The translations under genes were made by a program, and so were the position numbers. The notes under the pieces were generated by a model. The model saw only the letters and a list, made by a program, of their open reading frames with translations. It had not been told where the DNA came from and searched no databases. A DNA stretch of 64,000 nt. Source: Gnetum montanum (Eukaryota; Streptophyta; Gnetopsida; Gnetales; Gnetaceae). Shown here piece by piece: positions 34,600 to 44,225 of this stretch. Each line of letters opens with the position of its first letter. Positions within the stretch are counted from its first letter, which is position 1. The stretch is taken from positions 855,016 to 919,015 of the forward strand of contig MNCI01023945.1 in NCBI GenBank assembly GCA_015680685.1. The letters run 5' to 3'.

Positions 34600-35130
34600 G
34601 GTCATTGAGAATGTCTACAAATCATGGGCAATAAATTCATTCTTTGAGTTAAAAATAACCTTACAAATGTCATCATCTGAAAAGTCATTGAGAAGTATAC
34701 CTTTCCCTTTATTATCAATTTGTACTTGTGATAGATGATCTACCACCACATTTTTGGATTCCTTATGATCGATCATGTGGAGATTAAACTCTCGCAAAAG
34801 AACCATCCATCGAATCACTTGGTGGTTAACATCTAGTTTATTTATGAGAAACCAAATGACACTATGATCAATGTAGATGAATATTTTTCATTCAAGAACA
34901 TAATGCCTAAATTTTTATAGTGCAAAAACAATAGCATTAGCTCCTTTTTAGTGGTGGTGTAGTTTAATTAAGGTTCCATAATGCTTTGACTACAATAGCG
35001 AATGTAGTAGTGCTTCATCTTTTTATCAAACTACATTAGGATTGCATCCAATGAAAAGTTAGAAGCATTTGTCTTTATATGAAATGGTTAAGCCTAATTA
35101 AGACTCTACAATATTGAAGTTTTGGTTAGC
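34600..35130 (-). pseudogene. RNase H of element G
   Basis: The end of the domain is well kept (34818-34615: MIRWMVLLREFNLHM, then ESKNVVVDHLSQV). Upstream, FIYIDHSVIWFLINK is legible near 34830-34890 (consensus VYTDHAAL.YL), then a decayed helix with AIVFAL-like residues. Stops are frequent. Confidence 0.75.
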
Positions 35131-35747
35131 CTCTCCTTCAGACATTGGAAGATATTTTCACATTCTTTGCTTCATAGGAATGAAACATCTTTTTTTTGTT
35201 AGATTAAATAAAGGCTTGGCTATTCTAGAATAGTCTTTAATGAATCTATGATAATAGCCTATCTAGCCAAGGAAAGATCACATCTCTTTAACCATTATGA
35301 GAATATATTTCATGTTTTTTATGGTGCAAATCTTATCAAGTTCTATGTCAAACCATTTCTTGGAAATTCTATCACTAATAACAATGTTCTTAGTCACCAT
35401 TAATTGTTTTTTTTCTAGTTTAGCTCTAAGTGCATGTGGTAGTAGAAACATAAAATAACTTTAAGTAGGTATGAGGCTTCCTAAAATATTTTAACATAGG
35501 TGGAAGAGTCAACCATGAAGACCTTCATACTATTACTAATATAATCTTGAAACATAGACATCCCTAGCTGTTGGAGTATGGATAATGCATTACATAAACC
35601 AAAGGGCATGCATTCAAAGACAAACATTTTTCGTGGATTGATGAAGGTAGTTCTTGCTTAATTCTCTAGTGCAATGTTAATCTAATTATAACTAGAGTAT
35701 CCATCAAGAAAGTTGTAGTACTCATAGTCAGGGATGTTGTCTAGTAC

Positions 35748-36625
35748 TGATGAGTGGCAAGGTACCCCTACACTCAACCATACGAAACGAGCGTAGCACG
35801 CGCGATCTGGTCGAACTCCGCAGACTAAATGCCTAAACGCCCCATGGAACACTTGGGGTTAATCGTTCGTTGTCTTCCCAGACTTACTTGTTGTTGTCAC
35901 GGTGTATGGTTAAGTAAGTCCGAGGTATATGATATTTTTGGTATTTTACGGTTTTCTCCTATGCTAAGAGGTAAAGGGTTGAGAAACTAAAACTAACTCT
36001 AACTACAGCACTAAGTCCTAGCATCAGCATCCGTTCCCACTTGCCGTACACACCCTGAACTGTGCAACTGTGGCTACCAAACGCTACTCGTTACTGGGAT
36101 TACCACACGTAACGCACGTGCTCGAAGCGGTCGTACTGAGGCAATTAACTAACCTAAGTGTGACAAGCAGCCGATTCCTTAACTAGCCGTACACATCCAT
36201 AGATGCTCGTAAATAAGTCGTACTTGTCCCATGTTCTAGGAGGAAAGGGTGAGAGAAACTAATCGCGATGAGTAGCCGATTCCTTGGCTAGCCGTACACG
36301 TTCGTCAACGCTCGTAACCAAGTCGTACTCATGCCGCATTACTAGGAAAGCGATAAATAACATTAATTAAACCTATCCATGCACTGCAAGGTACAAAGCT
36401 GCTCAAATAAAGAACCGTTCACTTGAAGGACTCCTACTATGGGCAGATGGAAAATATTCTATCTCTGGGGTGATCAATCCGCCAAAACTTCGCTACTTTA
36501 CGCCTATGATGTGAAATGAGGGAAGTGCCACCTCTTATTTATAGATTTGGCGGTGGACCGCGATATCGTGTACGTGATATCGCAGGGGATGCGATATCGC
36601 GGCCTGTGCAATTCACGTCTCATCA
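35748..36625 (-). repeat. Solo LTR of family A (A2)
   Basis: An 878-bp LTR on the minus strand with termini TGATGAG and CTCATCA and perfect target duplications AGTAC at 35743-35747 and 36626-36630. On the minus strand U3 holds three GATATCGC-type palindromes (36559-36602), followed by a TATA box (TATAAATAA, 36543-36535). It is rich in CpG compared with the surrounding decayed pol, so it is a younger insertion. Downstream of the TATA box lie two copies of the foldable unit. Confidence 0.95.
36162..36333 (-). other. Two tandem foldable units of LTR family A
   Basis: Unit 1 (36162-36228) and unit 2 (36267-36333) are offset by exactly 105 bp. Outer stem: GACAAG/CTTGTC in unit 1, ATGAGTA/TACTCAT in unit 2. 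Middle stem: CTTA/TAAG, then CTTGG/CCAAG. Inner stem: CATC/GATG, then CGTT/AACG. The unpaired segments GCCGATTC, CTAGCCGTACA, CTCGTAA and GTCGTA are identical in both, and in the unit at 1-70. They start roughly 200 bases downstream of the TATA box in the direction of transcription. Confidence 0.75.
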
Positions 36626-37075
36626 AGTACCTAGTTCACAAATGGCAATAAGAAATTGTCCTTAAAGATGACAACATTTTCAACCTAGAGTCAATATAAA
36701 TCCTCCATTCATTGTCTTTCTTGGATGCAACTAGAATTAGACTAATCCAGTTACTATCAAAAATGGATGTGATGAAATCAATCCTCAAGAGATGAATAAT
36801 TTCATTTTTCACCATGTTCTACATGTTATGATTGAGTCTTCATTGAGGTATCTTCCAAGGCTTGATACTCGGATCCATATATATGTAGTGTTGATAGAAA
36901 GAGGAGTCAATTCCCCATGCATTTATCATGGGACTAGATATAGGATTTTCTCTACTTTGCAACTATCTTTTTTAGCTTGATCTTTTTGATGATCATTAGA
37001 GTGGAATTAATGATAACATGATGATCATTAGTGAGGAACAAGTACTTCAAGCCCTTTATAAGTGGATTAAGCTCT

Positions 37076-37574
37076 TGTGACATCCTATTCTTGAATGTTA
37101 ATAATTACGATCATCCATCACATAGAATCATTATTAAATGTTGAAATAAAATGAATACTATGTTGGAACAAGAAAGTAATGACACTTGAATTAAATAGAA
37201 AGAAAAATAAATAGTGGAATTTATTAATGAATTTTTTTGAGTAAATTATTAATGGCCTTGGATTATATTCTTATGATACTTAGGATCCTCAAAGGTAATC
37301 CAACATTACCATCATGGTTAGGCCATAAGGCTAAAAAGGTGATTAATCTCTTATTGTCCTACTTCACGTGACTCTCATCACTTACCATTTTGGCTTTGCA
37401 ACTTCATGCTTGGTACAATCTATAAGGTTTGACCTTAAATGTCATAAGTTAAACCCATTCTTGAAAGGTACCGTGAATAGTTAAAATTCCTCATAACGAG
37501 GCACCCATTTTTTTGAAGATTAGTTACATTGTCAATAATAAAATTCTACCCTTAATAAGGGATAGGATGTTACA
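37076..37574 (-). repeat. 3' LTR of F2
   Basis: A 499-bp LTR; the plus strand runs TGTGACATCC to GGATGTTACA. It aligns with 15528-16004. A purine tract (TTAAGGGAAG on the minus strand, about 37580-37589) lies just inside and could be the PPT. Confidence 0.9.
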
Positions 37575-39239
37575 ATATACTTCCCTTAAGAATATTCTTG
37601 TCCTTGAGCTCATCTTCAAAGTCTAGCTATTTCATAGTTAAATCCTTATTATGCTCCTTAGTCTCAACTACATTATTATCATCATTGTCATCTATACATA
37701 AAAAATTACATATTAGTATTCTAATAGTTACTATTATTGACATATTAATTTTTAGTTATTCATTATCATAATGATAAAAAAGATGAGGGTAATAGTTGAG
37801 GATGAACTTTATATTCTCCCAAGTTTAATGGTCATAGTTTAACTATTGGAGAAGTACTTTAGTAATAGTTTTGTTATGGAGCTTCTTTATTTTCTAATCC
37901 TTAATTACATCTACTTTAACGTTAAAGCTCATGTTAGATCTTAGGAGTAGATTTTTCCAATATAATATGTAAGATAAAAATCATTCTTATGAAAGTTCTT
38001 TAGTAGACTCACATAGAATACTAGGTGGATCTTTAGCTTGGTTAGAAGATTCAACCAATATGCCACCTTACTAATTTGTTTCAAGACTTTAAAAGTATTA
38101 TAATATTGAGGGGCTAACTTGGTATATCTTCTTAACTTTAGAAAACTTCATGTTGATTTAACTCTTAGTAATTCTTGGTCTCCTATCTGAAACTCCTTTT
38201 TAAGGTGATGTTGGTTTACATATCCTTTGTACTTATCCTAGGCTACTTGCAAATTCTCTTTTATTCTTGTAATAAACTTTTCCATGATTTTTATTTCTTG
38301 TTCTTTCCATTCTACTCTCAGGGTAAGGTTACCTCAAGTTAATAGTACTTAGTAGTTTCGTCCATACATGATTTCAAATGAGATTCTATGTATTGATTCT
38401 TGGTAGTTGTTATTACAAGTGAAATTAGTTAGGTGTAAGTAGTTTTTTTGTGTCTTGGGTTTACCCTTGATATAACTTCTTAAAATATCTTCTAATATAC
38501 TGTTATCTTGTTCTATTTAGTCATTAGTTTTAGGATGGTACATCATGCTAAACTTCAATTAGATTTTGAGTTCCTTAAAAAGTTTTTTCAAAATTTAGAA
38601 ATAAACTTAGGATCTCTATTTGATGTGATTGACTTAAAACATTCATGTAATTAGATATCTCCTATGCAAATTTCAGGGCTACTTTTTCTACTATATTGCT
38701 AGACTTTAAATATATAAAGTGAGTCATCTTTGATAAGTAATCAACCACAACTAGGATTAAGTCATTCCTCCTTTTTAGTTACTAGTAATCCTACAATAAA
38801 GTCCATAGTGGTATCTTCCCATTTCCATGTTAGGACTTCCAAAGGTTGTAATAATTCACTTGGTTTGTTTTTCTTAACCTTTATTTTTTAACAAGTTGGA
38901 CACTTTCTAATGTAAGTAAATATACCATTCTTCATTGCAGGCTAAAAATAAAACTTTCATATCATTACATAGGTTTTGATATAACTAGGATGTCTAGCAT
39001 ATGGTATTTCATATGCTTCAGTTAATAGTTTGTATCTACAATTACTTTCTAGAATACACACTCTCTTCTTTCATCAACAAATCTTCTAGGAAGAGATGGT
39101 AATTAGGTTCATAAGTTATGTTGGTTAAAATATGCTTCAAGTAAGGGTCTTCCTTTATCTAATCCTTAATCTCTTCTTTCATAGGAGTTATTATAATACC
39201 AATTGTTAAATTTCACATCTAGCTAAGGCCATTAGCCAC
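37575..39239 (-). pseudogene. Integrase of F2
   Basis: The minus strand shows SNRDPKFISKFWKNFL near 38610 (second catalytic Asp) and, toward 38000, GDQELLRVKST, RRYTKLAPQYYNTFKVL and AYWLNLLTKL, then FYVSLLKNF. This is the GKLxPRYIGPFEIL...HNVFHVSLLRK signature of chromovirus integrase C-termini. The zinc domain is expected near 38900-39200 but is not clear. No chromodomain could be recognised below 38000. Many stops. Confidence 0.75.
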
Positions 39240-39670
39240 TACATTTTGTTTTTCTAAGATGCAATTAATCTCAAAATCATATTTAGCAAGTAATTTCATC
39301 CATCTATGTTGTCTTGTATTCAAGATCTGTTATCTCTGTAGATATTCTAGCCTCTTATGATTCATTTTTAATATAGATTTTTTTCCATAGAGGTAATGCC
39401 TCCAAACTTTTAAAGCATATATAATCATTAATAATTCCATATCATTGGTTAAGTAATTTACCTCAGCTGCTTGTAATTTTTAAGATTCAAAACTTACCAC
39501 CTTGTCTTTTTGTGAAAGAATCACATTGATCCCTATTTCGTAGACATCCATAGATATTTCAAATGATAATTTTTCATTTTGGATTTTCATGATAAGTGTT
39601 GTTGTTAATAGCACCTTTAGTCTTAGAAAAGCTTCTTTGCATCTTCCATCAAAATTAAACACATATTTTT
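39240..39670 (-). pseudogene. RNase H of F2
   Basis: Starts MFNFDGRCKEAFLRLK (39662 downward), then SMDVYEIGINVILSQKD, EVNYLTNDMELLMIIYAL, VWRHYLYGKK, LEYLQR, ILNTRQHRWMKLLAKYDFEI and VVANGLS (Asp of the consensus VADALSR changed). It aligns with 10441-10985 of F1. Confidence 0.82.
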
Positions 39671-40600
39671 CTTACAAGAGGTTAATGAAAGGGGCTATAA
39701 GAGTAGAATAATCTTTAATAAAACATTGATAGAAATTAGTTAGACCCAAAAAACTATGAATTGTTGTAGCATCCTTAGGTTATAGCAATTTTTAGACTAT
39801 GATAATTTTAGACAAATCTACTGGTTGTTCTTATTTAGATACAATATGGCTCAAATACAATACTTCTTCTTTAAAGAACTCACATTTAGTTTTATCTTTA
39901 ATTGGTTTTGTTTTAGACTTTTCATAGTATTTTTTAAATTCTCCACATGTTACTCACTTAACTCGAAATAAACTAGTATGCCATCCATGAATAAAACAAC
40001 AAACTTATCAAGGTATTCTTGGAAGATGTTATTCATCAATGCCATAAACATTGCAAGTACATTAGTAAATCCTAATGGCATCACAACAAATGCATAAAAA
40101 TTATACCTAGTTCTAAATGTAGTTTTCTCAATATCTTTTTCTTTGATCCTTATATGATAATAACCTGATTCTAAATCAATCTTGGAAAAATAATGTGCTT
40201 CTATAAGTTGATCGAATAGGTTGTCTATCCTAGGTAAAGGATAGGAATTCTTGATAATTACTTTATTTAACACCTTATAATCAATACATAATCTTAAGAT
40301 GACATTCTTCTTTTTTGACAAATAGGACTAGTGGTCATCAAGATGAGACATTAGCATGAATCTTTTCTTCCCATAGTGACTAAGCTATTCATACCTTTAA
40401 TTCCCTTAGGTTTGAAGTAAAAAATATATATGGGCTTTTGAAATTGGTTCTATATCTAAAAAGATGCCAACAACACATTTGATTATTCTTTTTTGTGATA
40501 ACTCTCTAGTTTCATCAAATACTAAGTTCTTGTATTCCTTAAGTTCTTTTGGAATCTCAAAATTAGAAAACTTTTGGCATTGAATTACTTTTACAATGAA
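39671..40600 (-). pseudogene. Reverse transcriptase of F2
   Basis: The open piece 40321-39950 reads [23 protein letters not shown] as consecutive landmarks, then [36 protein letters not shown] and the active site FMDGI at 39977-39991, where the second catalytic Asp is Gly. A linker upstream (40603-40406) holds a PKELKEYKNLVFDE-type stretch. Downstream are FFKEEVLYLSHIVS-like residues. Inactive by active-site change and stops. Confidence 0.85.
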
Positions 40601-41486
40601 CATTGTAGTGCCTTTTTTAACTATTCATTTAGCTTGCTTAATGATTATGATATGAATTTTCTTTGTTGTTCCTACTCCCTTAAAATTGTAACTCCATTAG
40701 TAGTTGGCCCTTTCAAAACATGAGTTTTAAAATGGATGATAATATTAAATTTTTGTAGGAAAGACATTCCTAAAATTGCATCTATATTTTCTAACTTAAA
40801 TTCAAAAAAATCACCAACAAAAGAAATTTTTTAAAGGATAAAGTTAATTTCATTGTACTTGGTATGCTTACTCACTATTATTTCATCTATAAGTTTCACT
40901 TTAATAACTTTCTTGCAAGGTAGGGTTAAATTTAATGGCTTAACTAGGATTAGTGAAATAAAATTATTTTTTTCACTAATATATTCCAAAAAAATATGAA
41001 AAGAGCTACACAGGCACGTAGCGCAAACCAGAACCGCTAGCCCCACACCAACCAAGACAGAAAGGACCCCCCGAAGGGCCGAGCCTCCCCCCCGCCGCAG
41101 GCAACCCCGCAGGCAGGTAGGCGGCCACCACCCCTGACTCAAACGCGACAGACTCCGAAAGAATAGATGGCAAAAAGGTGTCCCACCCCCCGACGGCCAA
41201 CCCCTCGGCCACCGCCAACTACCTTCCAGGGGGATGCTGTCCAGAATTATTTCCCTGGGCGAAGTGCAAGCTAGGCCTAGGTCGACCAGGCCCCACCGCG
41301 AGGCGGCGCTGATTCTCCTCGATCATTTGAGCGATTCCTGTCATGTGATCCTTGAGGACGCCCTCAATCCACTACAGCGTTTGGAGCGGCGACTGAGCAG
41401 GGGGGGTTCGGAACCTGCTCCCCCGTGTTGCTGGCGGTGGTTGTCGACGGGTCCTTCTCTACGGGCAGTCTCAGTAGGTTCTAATC

Positions 41487-41975
41487 CTATCCAGCATCAG
41501 GGTGCTGGAACGTGGTCCCCTCGCCGGACCCCCGGTGTTTTCGCTGTTGTAACTCCTGAAGATTCGAAGGTTGAGCCGTCAGGGAGGGAGTGCTGGCCAA
41601 CCACAGGGCCCGAATCAGCCCAGGATTTCTGTTATGGTGGCGCTTCCGCAGAGACTCCCAAAGAAACAGAGGGAGGTTGATGGGGGTGTTGTTGCGCATA
41701 CAATGAAGGAATTTGAAGTGCAACCCATTCAGCTTGTGGTGCGACGCGGAATGGACGAAGAAACATTTGACCAACTCCGCCGTTTCCCGCCACTCGGACG
41801 AGAGGGCCATCCCCTTGATATGTCCACTGGCCGTCTTCGGGATGGGGCCCTGGAAGAAATCGATAACGGCCGCATGCGAACCTGCCACGGGGGGAATGTG
41901 AGCGCCACTGAGAGGTGCCCCAATCGCGGCCACGACCGACGCTGCCGTAATATGGATTTGCCTCCCTCTAAACAT
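41487..41975 (-). CDS. Hypothetical 162-residue ORF downstream of LINE ORF2
   Basis: The ORF begins 13 bases after the ORF2 stop and is intact for 162 codons. It is Ala/His/Leu-rich: MFRGRQIHITAASVVAAIGA, then GSHAAVIDFFQGPIP, GMALSSEWRETAELVKCFF, LHFKFLHCMRNNTPINLPLFLW and SLRKRHHNRNPG. The NTPINLPLFLW.SLRKR segment looks like a folded-protein stretch, but I know no family for it. Two plus-strand ORFs overlap it, so in this GC-rich sequence open length alone is weak evidence. It may be plain 3' UTR. Confidence 0.35.
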   Translation of the reverse strand: MFRGRQIHITAASVVAAIGAPLSGAHIPPVAGSHAAVIDFFQGPIPKTASGHIKGMALSSEWRETAELVKCFFVHSASHHKLNGLHFKFLHCMRNNTPINLPLFLWESLRKRHHNRNPGLIRALWLASTPSLTAQPSNLQELQQRKHRGSGEGTTFQHPDAG

Positions 41976-41987
41976 GGTGGTCTCCTT

Positions 41988-42446
41988 GCGTCAATTTGTG
42001 TAAAAGGGGCGGGTGTCAAGCTCAGGTTCAGCGACAATTCTAGGAAAAATTTGAGTCCACCTCATGCGGGAGGCCCACCACCAAAGCTCTATGTGCCATT
42101 GAATAGCGGTCATGGGGGGTTCGTGGCGGGTATGCCGGTCCATCGCAACAATAATATCCTGCCAGAATTTCCTAAACCTGCCATATAACACGGTCGGGGG
42201 AGGGCAGGGCGCGCCTTTAAAGATGCATTCATTTCTGGCCTTCCACAAAATCCACAGTGCAGTAAGCGTTGGCAAGTTACCGGAGACAGTAATGGGATGA
42301 AGACCGGCCGTATGTCAGAATTGTCTGGTAACGTGGCAGTCATGCATGAAGTGCTGCAGCGTCTCAGGATAGTGATTGCACAAGGGGCAATGGGTACTGA
42401 TCGCCATGCCTCTGATCCACAATAATGTCTGGACAGGGAGGGCCTG
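41988..42446 (-). pseudogene. LINE ORF2 C-terminus (RT zinc-binding domain)
   Basis: From the truncated 5' end the minus strand reads FHQALPVQTLLWIRGMA, then HCPLCNHYPETLQHFMHDC, the zf-RVT domain found at the end of plant L1 ORF2 (Cys-Cys-His-Cys visible). After one TGA (former Trp, near 42317) it goes on as LTALWILWKARNECIFKG and WQDIIVAMDRH to a stop near 41989. This part closes the reverse transcriptase-endonuclease protein that copies LINE RNA at the nick. Confidence 0.88.
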
Positions 42447-42720
42447 GTGAAATAAAATTATTACTTGCATCACTATGAATAAAAAATTTTCACTTTTTGA
42501 CCCTTTAAAAATAAGTATGACAAATTAAAATTTCCTAAAACTTGATTTGGTTGATGTTCAAATTTTCTTCACCATGGTTATGATAGTTACTTGACCTTTT
42601 CATTTCACTATGTTAATGTTAGGTTTTTGGTTTTTGTTTTAATCATTCCTTTGAATATTTACTCATAATTTTGGAAAATCTCACTTGAAGTAATCTTCAC
42701 CACAAGCAAAACATTTGGAT

Positions 42721-43185
42721 TAAGTTCTTTTTTTTTGGTATTTCTTCCATAGTTGCTTATCGAATAGTTGTATTTTATACTTGGTTTAATTCTTTATAAT
42801 CCTTAGCAATTTTATATGCTTCATCGATTGTCAGTAAATTATGAGCACATGTTTTGGAATGTAATTGAGCATGTAGTCTAGTAATGAATTTTAAGCCAAT
42901 TTACCTTCATCTTGATAACCTACATACTTGAAGAGATCACAAAACTCTTTATAATACTATTTTAGAGATTATCAATCAAATCTTACTGAGTCGAGCCTCA
43001 TCTTGTACTCCTTTAGGAAGGAAATTGGTAGAGATTTTTATTCAAAATCATGGTAAAATTTATGCTATTTTGTAATTAATCCTTAAGGCCTCAATCCATT
43101 TCAACATATTACAACGAGGCCTCTTAAGTGCAAAGAGACCACCTCTAAATGTTTCTGACTTGATAAATTTAACATGTTGGAGGAG
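42721..43185 (-). pseudogene. gag fragment of F2
   Basis: Aligned with 10995-11340 of F1 (the TTTATAATCCTTA segment and what follows). The zinc knuckle region near 42720 has lost its Cys residues. The region above 43185 differs from F1 and the repeat array is absent. Confidence 0.65.
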
Positions 43186-44225
43186 GCAATATCCAATGGT
43201 GATCATAGTGGTCAAGGTTATTGGAGGAGTTAGTACTTGATGATGCTCATGGTCAGTACAGTAGGTAGGTAGGTAGAGGCAGGCAAAGCATGTAGATAGT
43301 GATAAATGGTGATCAACAGATATTGGTGAATGGTAAGCAACAAATAGTAGGTGTTGGATGATGTGTGAAAGGATGGTGGCATGGGAGCGTGGAAATGCAT
43401 AAGAGGAAGGTGGCATGTAGGAGGATGGCTTGTCCATCAAGACTTGGCATGACCTTATCAAACAACATGGCTAGCCAACATTGGAGCCTAGTCAGCCATG
43501 ATGCAACCTAGTGGGTCCTTTTGATCATACTATGCGGCCGACTGGTACTATGGTTGGGCCAACTATGACGTGGTGTGATTAGCTAGTGCTACATCTATTA
43601 GCCCCTAATGCAACCTAACCTTAAGGATTAGGGACAAAGTTAATTTTTTATTCTAAATATTTTATTATTTATAAAATTTAAGTTTAGTATATTTGATAGT
43701 TAAGTAATTGGACTTGATCATTAGAAGAGTGAGGCTTAAGAATCACATTCATCAAGTTGCAAGTCATGGGTTTGACTCCTAGCCTCAATTATTTTCCTAA
43801 AATTTTAAAAATTAAATTAACTTAACTTAACTAAAGTTATGTTCTAAATTTTTAATTAATGGCACATTTATGAAAAAACATGATATCTCACAAATCATGC
43901 GTTAGATTTTGATGAAATTGGAATCATTGGAATCATTTTAGAGAGCACTACATGTTGGAATCAAGATATCTCTAGTTCATTGAGCTTGAAATTTATAAAA
44001 TAAGAAAAGATAATCATTAGTTAAAATTTGGTTAATGAAATAATTACTTTGTTAATTAAACTTCAACTACACTTTTCTCTCAATAACTCAGTATTCCAAT
44101 TATTACTAAAATTGTTGATCCTTCCTATAAATCTAGGTAAAAATAGGTCTTTCAACACATCATTGTCAAATTAGAATTTGTGTAGTAGAATTATAGAGAT
44201 TATTTAGCATAGTAGAGTTTGCGGC
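43186..44225. other. F2 leader
   Basis: No assigned coding sequence. 43186-43640 has no match in F1; it includes a GTAG microsatellite (43257-43275). From about 43640 it aligns with F1 from about 13100. A tRNA-like B box lies near 43778. Confidence 0.55.

Larger units (their letters stand above)
33358..37075 (-). mobile_element. Athila-like pol fragment, element G
   Basis: A minus-strand pol covering part of the pre-RT linker, RT, RNase H and integrase. It is cut at 37076 by the 3' LTR of F2 and interrupted by a solo LTR at 35748-36625. Gag, protease and LTRs are not found. Similarity to element B pol is clear at protein level, yet the two are different subfamilies. Confidence 0.85.
35131..37075 (-). 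pseudogene. Reverse transcriptase of element G, split by solo LTR
   Basis: From 37075 down: the linker ELNPLIKGLKYLFL, then INAWGIDSSFYQHYIY and KNEIIHLLRIDFI, then WISLILVASKKDNEWRIYID (36740-36680). After the inserted LTR come YYNFLDGYSSYN, TTFINPRKMFVFECMPFGLC and FQQLG-like residues. The active site reads FMVDS rather than FMDDF, so one catalytic Asp is lost. A plus-strand 62-codon stretch at 36792-36980 is its shadow. Confidence 0.82.
40969..42446 (-). mobile_element. 5'-truncated L1-type LINE
   Basis: A 1,478-bp insertion flanked by perfect 16-bp target duplications GTGAAATAAAATTATT (40953-40968 and 42447-42462). A short A run marks the 3' end on the minus strand (TTTTT at 40969-40973). 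GC content and CpG are far above the surroundings. It holds the end of ORF2 with the zinc-binding domain, and about 1 kb of sequence after the stop. Confidence 0.92.
40601..42720 (-). pseudogene. Protease of F2, split by LINE insertion
   Basis: 40601-40968 and 42463-42720 flank the LINE. The minus strand shows LVKPLNLTLPCKKVIKVK and then DAILGMSFLQKFN with VTIL further on, the (V/A)ILGMxWL signature of chromovirus proteases. The part above 42463 (SENFLFIVMQVIILF) lies where the VDSGASHSFIS active site belongs and is degraded. Confidence 0.7.

Noticed and set aside
36792-36980. 62-codon plus-strand ORF
   Set aside because: Shadow of the minus-strand pre-RT linker of element G, which has recognisable Athila motifs.
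41234-42188. Plus-strand ORFs of 148 and 205 codons in the GC-rich island
   Set aside because: They run antisense to the LINE ORF2 tail, where zf-RVT motifs fix the minus strand as coding. High GC makes long open frames likely by chance.
43060-43461. 133-codon minus-strand ORF
   Set aside because: Only its last part overlaps the F2 gag frame; the rest has no match in F1 and low-complexity composition. Not kept as a separate gene.
43738-43800. A tRNA gene
   Set aside because: Only a B-box-like stretch is seen; no full cloverleaf, anticodon arm or acceptor stem could be built.
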